Source of the DNA: JAIUNP01 sp020161975
GTDB lineage: Bacteria > Pseudomonadota > Alphaproteobacteria > Rhizobiales > Beijerinckiaceae
Assembly: GCA_036745275.1 (NCBI GenBank)
Contig: DAIOGK010000003.1
Coordinates: forward strand, 186,001-250,000
DNA length: 64,000 bases
Reading direction: 5' to 3'
Within the stretch, counting starts at the first letter, position 1; every line of letters starts with the position of its first letter. Shown piece after piece: positions 57,517 to 64,000 of this stretch. The notes below the pieces were generated by a model. That model was not told where the DNA came from and ran no database searches. It was given only the letters and a program-made list of their open reading frames with translations. Made by a program: the position numbers and the translations under genes.

Positions 57517-58530
57517 CTAAATCTCCAGAATCGCCTTGATGACGCCTGTCTCGGGCCGAAGCCATTCTGCAAAGCGGGCGGGGGCCTCGGCCAGCGGGGC
57601 GCGATGGGTCACAAGTGCATCCGTCGGCACCTTGCCCGCGCGCATGGCGGCAAACACCGTCTCAAAATCCTCGCGTGTCGCGTTACGGCTGCCGAGAAGC
57701 GTTGTCTCACGCTTGTGGAACTCGGGGTCCGAGAAGGTGATCGTATCAAGGACGATCGAGACGAACACATATGCGCCGCCGTGGGCGACATAATCGAAGC
57801 CGGCCATCATGGCTTTTGCGTTGCCTGTGGCATCGATGACCACATCATAGAAGTCACCGCCGGTGAGGGCGCCAAGTTCGGCCTTCGCATCAGGGCCGAC
57901 CTTCACCGCATGATCGACGCCGAGCCGGTCGCGGCAGAAATTCAGCCGGTCCTGCCGCATGTCGAGGGCGGTGACACTGCCACCGCGCAGCTTTGCAAAG
58001 ATCATGCAGCCGATACCGATGGGCCCGGCGCCGACCACCAGCACGCGATCGTTCGGGCCGGGCGCCGCACGGCGCACCGCATGGGCGCCAATGGCAAGAA
58101 ACTCGACCATGGCGGCCTCATCCAGCGTCACGCCATCCGCCGCCACAACATTGCTTTCCGGCAGGCAGACGAAATCGGCCATGCCGCCATCCTTGTGGAC
58201 GCCGAGCACGGCAATGGTCTGGCAGCAATTCGTCTTGCCCTTGCGGCAGGCAACGCACGAACCGCAGGAGAGATAGGGGATGACATAGACCTGCTGGCCT
58301 GGACGGAGCGTTGTGCCCGGGCCGACTTCGGCAATCTCGCCGGCAAGTTCGTGGCCGATGACGCGCGGATATTGCAGATAAGGATGCGTCCCTTCAAAAA
58401 TGTGCAGATCGGTGCCGCAAACGCCGGCGCGGCGGATGCGAACCAGCACTTCGCCCGTGCCTGGTGATGCAGGGCGGGGGCGCTCGACGATTTCAAGCTC
58501 GCCGGGTTTGACGCATAGAAGGGATCGCAT
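57517..58530 (-). CDS. Zinc-dependent alcohol/polyol dehydrogenase inserted between ftsA and ftsZ
   Basis: A 337-residue medium-chain dehydrogenase. The catalytic zinc site is C38 with the G-T-D motif and H60-E61; four structural-zinc cysteines are at 89, 92, 95 and 103 (CGSCVAC then NCC). The NAD-binding Rossmann strand VLVVGAGPIGIG lies near residue 162. The order suggests a polyol, sugar acid or threonine dehydrogenase relative; L-gulonate 5-dehydrogenase-type enzymes look similar. It lies on the strand opposite to the dcw genes, so it splits ftsA from ftsZ and forces a separate ftsZ promoter. Specificity is not known. Confidence 0.85.
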   Translation of the reverse strand: MRSLLCVKPGELEIVERPRPASPGTGEVLVRIRRAGVCGTDLHIFEGTHPYLQYPRVIGHELAGEIAEVGPGTTLRPGQQVYVIPYLSCGSCVACRKGKTNCCQTIAVLGVHKDGGMADFVCLPESNVVAADGVTLDEAAMVEFLAIGAHAVRRAAPGPNDRVLVVGAGPIGIGCMIFAKLRGGSVTALDMRQDRLNFCRDRLGVDHAVKVGPDAKAELGALTGGDFYDVVIDATGNAKAMMAGFDYVAHGGAYVFVSIVLDTITFSDPEFHKRETTLLGSRNATREDFETVFAAMRAGKVPTDALVTHRAPLAEAPARFAEWLRPETGVIKAILEI

Positions 58531-58703
58531 GGGGCACTCGCGCTCGGTTGTCTGACGAGCAAGCGCGGATGTGTCGTTGCCGTCAAGCCTGCGGAAGCAG
58601 GATTCGTGCGGCGCATAAAAATTGCCGACCGCAAAACATGCTTAGCGAAGGGTGGCCAAAATCCGAAAAATTCCTTTCAGAATCAGTCGACAATTACTAT
58701 CCC

Positions 58704-58711
58704 TTAACCAT
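58704..58711 (+). promoter_or_regulatory. CtrA-like half-site TTAACCAT upstream of ftsZ
   Basis: TTAACCAT lies 80 bases before the ftsZ ATG. It equals the known CtrA half-site, and CtrA controls ftsZ in Caulobacter. A second half-site at N7 spacing is poor (ATTA), so binding is only a candidate. Confidence 0.35.
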
Positions 58712-58724
58712 GTCAGGCTACCGT

Positions 58725-58739
58725 CTCAATCCGGTTGAG
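58725..58739. promoter_or_regulatory. Short inverted repeat in the ftsZ leader
   Basis: CTCAA-TCCGG-TTGAG has perfect five-base arms about 50 bases before the ftsZ start. It may be a small leader hairpin or a regulator half-site pair; no known motif is claimed. Confidence 0.25.
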
Positions 58740-58790
58740 TAGTAACGGCGGCGCCTCTGTGTGGCGTCCCCAACGGAAAGAGGCCATCAG

Positions 58791-60449
58791 ATGACCATCT
58801 CGCTGCAGGCGCCCGACATTCGGGAACTCAAGCCGCGGATCACGGTTTTCGGTTGCGGCGGTGCTGGCGGCAACGCCGTGAACAACATGATCGAATGCGG
58901 CCTCGCGGGGGTCGATTTCGTCGTTGCCAACACGGATGCGCAGGCGCTGCGACTGTCGCGGGCGGATCGTCGCATTCAGATGGGTGTGCAGGTCACCGAA
59001 GGGCTCGGCGCAGGTTCGATGCCCGAGGTTGGCCGTTCCGCTGCCGAAGAGGTGCTCGACGAGATTCGCGACCAGTTGAACGGTTCGCACATGGCCTTCA
59101 TCACCGCTGGCATGGGCGGCGGCACGGGCACGGGCGCTGCGCCCGTTATTGCCCGCGCAGCCCGTGAAATGGGCATCCTCACCGTCGGCGTCGTCACCAA
59201 GCCGTTTCATTTCGAGGGGCCGCGCCGCATGGCGGTGGCTGAGGCCGGCATTGCCGAGCTACAGTCCTCGGTCGATACGCTGATCGTGATCCCGAACCAG
59301 AACCTTTTCCGCATCGCCAATGACAAGACCACCTTCGCCGAGGCCTTCTCGATGGCGGACCAGGTGCTCTATTCCGGCGTTGCCTCGATCACCGACCTGA
59401 TCGTCAAGCCGGGCCTGATCAACCTCGACTTCGCCGACGTACGCGCCGTGATGCGCGAGATGGGCAAGGCGATGATGGGCACGGGCGAATCGACTGGCGA
59501 GGGCAGGGCAATTCATGCTGCCGAGGCCGCCATTGCCAATCCGCTGCTTGACGAGGTGTCGATGAAGGGGGCGCGTGGCCTTCTGATCTCGATCACCGGT
59601 GGCCGCGACATGAAGATCTACGAGGTGGACGAGGCCGCCAATCGCATCCGTCAGGAAGTGGAAGCCGACGCCAATGTCATCTTCGGTGCGACGCAGGACG
59701 AATCGCTCGATGGCATCATCCGCGTGTCGGTGGTTGCCACCGGGCTCGACCGTTCGCCCAAGGAGGTCGAACAGACCCGCAGCCAGGATCAGCGCCTGCA
59801 GGAAATGGCCGAGAAACTTCGGGCGCATATGGCCGCCCGGGCGCAGGTTCAGCAACCTGCCACGCGGATCGAGGCGCCCGTCGCTGCCGCCGAGACCATG
59901 ATGACGCCCCAGCCTGAGCCGGTGCGTGTGCAGCATGACGTGACGATCCAGCCGGTCGCGCCGCGCCCGGTTTATGTGCCGGAGCCGGTTGTCGAGCAGG
60001 CCCCTGCGCCGCAGTTCGCCCCGGCCAGCCATTTCATTCCCCCGGCGCCCGAGCGGGCCGCCATTCGCCAGCCGCGGATGCCTGCGGTGGAAGATCTGCC
60101 GCAGCCGGGTCAGCAGCTCGTTCGCGCGCAGGAGCCGCGTGCCGAGGCTGCCACCATGCATCCGGTGGAAAGCAAGCGCATGACGCTGATGCAGCGCCTC
60201 GCTGCGGTCGGTCTTGGCCGCCGCGAAGATGGTGTGGGGGCTGCGCCTGTTCCGGTGACGCCGCCCGTGGCGGTTGCAACACCGGCGCCGAGCGCGACTC
60301 ATGCGGAATATGCGCGCCGCCCGGCGGCTCCCGTGCAGCGTGCGGCTGCTGGCCATCTCGATCCGATGGGGCGCGTTGCGAACCAGGCTGGCAACAGCGC
60401 TGACGAGCAACTCGAAATTCCCGCCTTCCTGCGCCGTCAGGCCAACTGA
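58791..60449 (+). CDS. ftsZ: Cell division GTPase FtsZ
   Basis: A 552-residue tubulin-like GTPase that forms the division ring. Landmarks are the start VFGCGGAGGNAVNNMI, the tubulin signature GGGTGTG near residue 109, TLIVIPNQNLFRIAN, and GVASITDLIVKPGLINLDFADV near 200. Residues about 330-535 are a long Pro/Ala/Glu-rich linker, and the C-terminal conserved peptide is DEQLEIPAFLRRQAN, which binds FtsA and others. The long linker is normal for alphaproteobacteria. The ATG at 58791 has AGAGG seven bases upstream; 58761 is a weaker upstream choice. Confidence 0.97.
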   Translation: MTISLQAPDIRELKPRITVFGCGGAGGNAVNNMIECGLAGVDFVVANTDAQALRLSRADRRIQMGVQVTEGLGAGSMPEVGRSAAEEVLDEIRDQLNGSHMAFITAGMGGGTGTGAAPVIARAAREMGILTVGVVTKPFHFEGPRRMAVAEAGIAELQSSVDTLIVIPNQNLFRIANDKTTFAEAFSMADQVLYSGVASITDLIVKPGLINLDFADVRAVMREMGKAMMGTGESTGEGRAIHAAEAAIANPLLDEVSMKGARGLLISITGGRDMKIYEVDEAANRIRQEVEADANVIFGATQDESLDGIIRVSVVATGLDRSPKEVEQTRSQDQRLQEMAEKLRAHMAARAQVQQPATRIEAPVAAAETMMTPQPEPVRVQHDVTIQPVAPRPVYVPEPVVEQAPAPQFAPASHFIPPAPERAAIRQPRMPAVEDLPQPGQQLVRAQEPRAEAATMHPVESKRMTLMQRLAAVGLGRREDGVGAAPVPVTPPVAVATPAPSATHAEYARRPAAPVQRAAAGHLDPMGRVANQAGNSADEQLEIPAFLRRQAN

Positions 60450-60490
60450 GGCGCGCGCCCGATGTTGGCGCGCACCGGCCGGAACTTTCA

Positions 60491-60524
60491 ACAGAGGCCT
60501 CGCGTAGGCCTCTGTAATCGTTTT
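60491..60524 (+). terminator. Hairpin terminator candidate after ftsZ
   Basis: ACAGAGGCC pairs with GGCCTCTGT around a seven-base loop, followed by AATCGTTTT. It lies about 40 bases after the ftsZ stop, in the 276-base spacer before lpxC; AT-rich bases at 60520-60620 then probably hold the lpxC promoter. Confidence 0.65.
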
Positions 60525-60725
60525 GGAAATTCGTTATCTTCGCTACCCGTCACGCGCTCACGGTTTCTGTTACACTCGGTTAAAAAGCGTGATTTTGATT
60601 ATAAGGGTTACGCGGTTATTCACCTTCCCGAACCTGATGGTGTGACGGTTGATTTGATTCGATCTGTTGCGCCATCCGCCAGACCACTCTCTCCGGGCGG
60701 TCCGGCAAGACAAAGGATTGGGCTC

Positions 60726-61673
60726 GTGAAGCAAACAACGCTGGGTGATCGTATCGTCGTGGACGGCATTGGTGTCCACTCTGGCCGCCCCGCTCGTGTG
60801 ATCCTTCACCCTGCCGATGCCAATTCCGGTTATGTGTTTCTGCGCACCGGTCTTGCCGGCGGGCGCGAACGCCTGATCGAGGCGCGTTTCGGCGCTGTCC
60901 GCCAGACTGAACTCTGCACCGTGATCGGTTCTGATTGCGGCGCGACCGTTTCCACGGTTGAACATTGCCTTGCCGCTCTTGCCGGCCTTGGCGTCGACAA
61001 TGCCCTGATCGAGATCGACGGGCCGGAGCTTCCGATTCTCGACGGCTCCTCGCGTGTGTTCGTCGAGGCGATCGACCAGGTGGGCGTGGTGCCGCTGAGC
61101 GCCAACCGCAAGGTTCTGAAAGTGCTCAAGCCGGTGCGTGTCGAGAACGGCCGCTCCTATGCCGAGCTTGTTCCGGGCGGCAACACGCTCAGCCTGGATG
61201 TCGAGATTGCCTTTGATACGCCGGTGATCGGTCGTCAGGCCCGCAGCTTCGATCTTACGCCTGGCCGTTTCCGCTCCGAGATTTCCGCCGCCCGTACCTT
61301 CGGTTTCATGAAGGATGTCGAGATGCTGTGGAAGGCCGGCTTTGCCCTTGGCGCCAGCCTTGAGAATACCGTCGCCGTTGGGGATGACCGTGTGATCAAT
61401 CCCGAGGGCCTGCGCTTCGCGGATGAGTTCGTCCGCCACAAGATCCTTGATGCTGTCGGCGATCTGGCTCTTGCCGGCTACATGCTCCGTGGCACCTATC
61501 GGGCCTTCTGCCCCGGCCACAAACTCAACGTGATGATGCTTCAGAAGCTGTTTGACGACCGCTCGGCCTACGCGATTGTCGATGCGACGACCGCCCGCCG
61601 TGACATTTCGCGCGAGACCGGGCATGGCGAACTGGTGGCGCCCGCGCCGGCCTTCGGTCCCCACACGCGCTGA
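60726..61673 (+). CDS. lpxC: UDP-3-O-acyl-N-acetylglucosamine deacetylase LpxC
   Basis: A 315-residue zinc deacetylase that commits UDP-3-O-acyl-GlcNAc to lipid A. Zinc ligands match the E. coli positions: His near 79 in TVEHCLAAL, His near 237 and Asp four residues later in FVRHKILDAVGDLAL, and His near 264 in CPGHKL. DGIGVHSGRP opens the fold. I chose GTG 60726 because AAAGGA lies eight bases upstream and the N-terminus then matches the family; an in-frame extension to 60462 contains the terminator of ftsZ and is rejected. A terminator follows. Confidence 0.95.
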   Translation: MKQTTLGDRIVVDGIGVHSGRPARVILHPADANSGYVFLRTGLAGGRERLIEARFGAVRQTELCTVIGSDCGATVSTVEHCLAALAGLGVDNALIEIDGPELPILDGSSRVFVEAIDQVGVVPLSANRKVLKVLKPVRVENGRSYAELVPGGNTLSLDVEIAFDTPVIGRQARSFDLTPGRFRSEISAARTFGFMKDVEMLWKAGFALGASLENTVAVGDDRVINPEGLRFADEFVRHKILDAVGDLALAGYMLRGTYRAFCPGHKLNVMMLQKLFDDRSAYAIVDATTARRDISRETGHGELVAPAPAFGPHTR

Positions 61674-61695
61674 TCGGCTCTTGTCTTCCTGCATC

Positions 61696-61728
61696 ATCCC
61701 CGGTCAAAAAGCCGGGGATTTTGTTTTT
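61696..61728 (+). terminator. Intrinsic terminator after lpxC
   Basis: ATCCCCGG pairs perfectly with CCGGGGAT around an eight-base loop, followed directly by TTTTGTTTTT. It begins 22 bases after the lpxC stop. Confidence 0.9.
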
Positions 61729-61897
61729 CACACAGGCTCTCAGATGCGGTGCCGTCGCTTCGCCACATTCGGGCGCAAGAAGTCCAGGCGTTAACAATAA
61801 TTCTCCTGTGGGGCGGTACTGGCATCGCAGTCTGGTTGCGGAACGGTAAATTCTCGTGCAAATGTCGCGCGCAGGAACGGACAGGTACAGGCGGATC

Positions 61898-62782
61898 ATG
61901 GTTCGTGTAGGGTTTGGCGCGCGTAGTGCGCGGTTCGTTGTGGCCGCGGCGCTGGCTGTTGCTCTGTCGGCTTGCGAGACGATGGAGAGCATGAACCCGC
62001 TTGCCTATTTCACGGACAAGGGGCCCAAGAGCGACATCGGCAAGGAAGAGCCGGCGGAAGTGCTGTTCAACGATGGTCTCGCCCGGCTCGACAAGAAGCA
62101 GTATGAGCCGGCGGTGAAGAAGTTCGCCGAACTCGACAAGCAGTATCCTTATTCGAGCTGGTCGCGGAAGGCGCTGGTGCTGACCACGTTCGCCAGCTAC
62201 GAAAATGGCGATTACGACGAGGCAATTGCCAGCGGGCGGCGCTTTGTCCAGCTTTATCCTGCGGATCAGGATGCGGCGTATGCGCAGTATCTGGTCGGCA
62301 TGTCCTATTATAACCAGATTCCCGACATTACCCGGGATCAGGAGCGGACAGAGCGGGCGATGCTTGCTCTTGATGAAGTGGGCCGCAAGTGGCCGAAGTC
62401 CGAGTATGCCGCCGATGCCAAGCAGCGTGTGCTGATGGCGCGTGACCAGCTCGCCGGCAAGGAAATGGACATTGGCCGCTATTACCTCAAGCAGCGCAAC
62501 TATACCGGCGCCGTGAACCGCTTCCGCGAGGTTCTGGTGCGCTACCAGACGACGCGGCATGTGGAAGAAGCGCTGTACCGGATTTCGGAAGCCTATATGG
62601 CGCTCGGCATCGTGCCCGAAGCGCAGACGGCGGCGGCGGTGCTGGGCCACAACTTCCCCGAAAGTCCGTGGTACAAGGATGCCTATACGCTGATGCAGTC
62701 GAATGGCACGGAACCGCGCGAGAGTTCCGGTTCGTGGATCAGCAAGCAGTTCCGCAACTTCACGCGCACTGCCAGCCTCTGA
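61898..62782 (+). CDS. bamD: Outer membrane assembly lipoprotein BamD
   Basis: A 294-residue lipoprotein of the BAM complex that inserts outer-membrane proteins. A signal peptide ends with the lipobox LSAC near residue 25. TPR-like helices follow: EVLFNDGLARLDKKQYEPAVKKFAELDKQYPYSSW-type repeats (given only in part), DQDAAYAQYLVGMSYY near 135, and EMDIGRYYLKQRNYTGAVNRF near 200, which is the BamD signature. The order lpxC-bamD-recN is typical of alphaproteobacteria. ATG 61898 places the membrane helix at the correct distance; upstream starts at 61856 and 61862 add a basic leader. Confidence 0.93.
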   Translation: MVRVGFGARSARFVVAAALAVALSACETMESMNPLAYFTDKGPKSDIGKEEPAEVLFNDGLARLDKKQYEPAVKKFAELDKQYPYSSWSRKALVLTTFASYENGDYDEAIASGRRFVQLYPADQDAAYAQYLVGMSYYNQIPDITRDQERTERAMLALDEVGRKWPKSEYAADAKQRVLMARDQLAGKEMDIGRYYLKQRNYTGAVNRFREVLVRYQTTRHVEEALYRISEAYMALGIVPEAQTAAAVLGHNFPESPWYKDAYTLMQSNGTEPRESSGSWISKQFRNFTRTASL

Positions 62783-62800
62783 ACCGGGCGGCGGGCGGCC

Positions 62801-64000
62801 ATGCTGGCGCAGCTTTCGATCCGCGACATTGTGCTGATCGACCGGCTTGACCTTGCCCTCGACCGTGGCCTGAGTGTGCTGACCGGCGAGACCGGCGCGG
62901 GTAAATCCATTCTGCTCGATGCTTTTGCGCTGGCGCTTGGCGGGCGGGGCGATGGCTCGCTCGTGCGTCACGGCCAGGCACAAGGGCAGGTGAGCGCGGT
63001 GTTCGATCTTGCCGCCGACCATGACGCGATGCGAGCAGCGGCGGAGGCGGGGCTCGACACCGACGGCGGGTTGATTCTCCGGCGCGTGCAGATGCCGGAC
63101 GGGCGGACGCGCGCCTTCATCAACGATCAGCCGGTGAGCGTGCAGGTTCTGAAGAGTATTGGCGCGGCGCTGGTTGAGATTCACGGTCAGCACGACGAGC
63201 GGGCGCTGGTCGATTCCGCGCGGCATCGCGATCTTGTCGATGCGTATGGTGGGCTCGAAAACCTCGTTGCCGAGGTTTCTGCGCTGCATCGCGGCTGGAA
63301 GCAGGCGGAGGCGGATTTCTGCGCCCACGCCGCCCGCATTGAGGCGGCGCGCAAGGAGGCGGATTATCTGCGCCATGCTGCCGATGAACTCAGTGCGCTC
63401 GCCCCGGAGCCGGATGAAGAGGAAGCCCTTGCGACCCGTCGTCAGGTCATGATGGCGGCCGAGAAGGTGGCTGCTGACCTCAACGAGGCGCAGGAGGTTG
63501 TCAGCGGGGCCCATTCGCCCATTCCCATCGTATCCGCGTTGATGCGGCGGCTGGAACGGCGCAGCGGGCAGGCGCCGGCGCTGATCGAGCCGGTCGTGAA
63601 GGCGCTCGATGGCGCGTTGACGGCGCTGGACGAGGCGCAGGCGGTGCTGGCCGTCGCCATCCGTGAAGCCGATTACGACCCGCGCGAACTCGAACAGATC
63701 GAGGAGCGGCTGTTTGCCCTGCGCGCGGCGGCCCGCAAGCACAACACGCGTGTTGATGCCCTGCCGGCGTTGGCTGCGAGTTTTCGGGCGCAACTAGATG
63801 CGCTGGAATTCGGCGAGGCAGAGATGCGGCGCCTTGATGCCGCGCGTGAGGCGACGAGGGGTGCCTACGAATCCGCTGCCCGCGCGCTCAGTGACCGCCG
63901 CAAGGCAACGGCCGAGGCGCTCGATGAGGCCGTCAATGCGGAACTTCCGCCGCTGAAACTGGAGCGTGCGCGCTTCATGACTGCGATCACCGCCGAGGAG
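62801..64000 (+). CDS. recN: DNA repair protein RecN (partial, C-terminus beyond window)
   Basis: The first 400 codons of an SMC-like ATPase used in double-strand-break repair. The N-terminal Walker A region reads LSVLTGETGAGKSILLDAFALALGGRGD near residue 25, followed by IHGQHDERALVD near 125 (the Q-loop region typical of RecN). The coiled-coil arm begins after about residue 150, rich in Ala, Glu and Arg. The second half with the signature and Walker B motifs is missing because the window ends. It lies 18 bases after bamD, probably in the same transcript. Confidence 0.93.
   Translation, partial: MLAQLSIRDIVLIDRLDLALDRGLSVLTGETGAGKSILLDAFALALGGRGDGSLVRHGQAQGQVSAVFDLAADHDAMRAAAEAGLDTDGGLILRRVQMPDGRTRAFINDQPVSVQVLKSIGAALVEIHGQHDERALVDSARHRDLVDAYGGLENLVAEVSALHRGWKQAEADFCAHAARIEAARKEADYLRHAADELSALAPEPDEEEALATRRQVMMAAEKVAADLNEAQEVVSGAHSPIPIVSALMRRLERRSGQAPALIEPVVKALDGALTALDEAQAVLAVAIREADYDPRELEQIEERLFALRAAARKHNTRVDALPALAASFRAQLDALEFGEAEMRRLDAAREATRGAYESAARALSDRRKATAEALDEAVNAELPPLKLERARFMTAITAEE

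Overview
The window is high-GC chromosomal DNA, most likely from an alphaproteobacterium of the Hyphomicrobiales (Rhizobiales). The evidence is the bcsN-type cellulose locus, a Usg protein, DUF992, an ArsR/methyltransferase fusion beside metF and metH, and a dcw cluster that runs on into lpxC, bamD and recN. I found no tRNA, rRNA 16S/23S/5S, CRISPR array, insertion sequence or prophage. Species cannot be read from the sequence.

Region 1 (1-16.3 kb, minus strand) is a cellulose synthesis operon read right to left: bcsA, bcsB, bcsZ, a giant 2794-residue repeat protein, and bcsN (cut by the left edge). BcsA carries an extra N-terminal pseudo-receiver-like domain and a long Ala/Pro linker. The giant protein has about 21 units of about 109 residues and a four-unit (435-residue) super-period. 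No outer-membrane beta-barrel of the BcsC kind is visible, so this periplasmic solenoid is the natural candidate for guiding the glucan. An exact inverted repeat sits upstream of bcsA.

Region 2 (16.3-38.8 kb) is mixed housekeeping. It holds a GlcG/HbpS-like protein with a ChrA transporter, a DUF4105 membrane protein, ettA, a RidA protein, a uracil-DNA glycosylase-like protein, prmB, an MgtC/SapB protein and AMP nucleosidase. A methionine block follows: an ArsR-methyltransferase regulator with a palindromic operator candidate, then metF and metH. Next come a DUF992 protein, an AI-2E/PerM permease, usg, a CaiB/BaiF CoA-transferase and an MscS channel. The RNase P RNA gene (minus strand, with a perfect -35 box), a lytic transglycosylase, a glycine-zipper lipoprotein, a peptidoglycan amidase, a truncated FkbM methyltransferase and a 3-hydroxybutyrate dehydrogenase complete it.

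Region 3 (39.1-64 kb, plus strand) is the division and cell wall cluster: rsmH-ftsL-ftsI-murE-murF-mraY-murD-ftsW-murG-murC-[AT-rich HEPN-like gene]-murB-[methyltransferase]-[MarC]-ddl-ftsQ-ftsA-(adh on the minus strand)-ftsZ-lpxC-bamD-recN (cut by the right edge). Most junctions are tight or overlapping. The cluster makes UDP-MurNAc-pentapeptide and lipid II, polymerises septal peptidoglycan, builds the Z ring, starts lipid A synthesis and inserts outer-membrane proteins. The best candidate for something new here is the 179-residue AT-rich gene between murC and murB, which carries an R-N-x3-H motif typical of HEPN ribonucleases.
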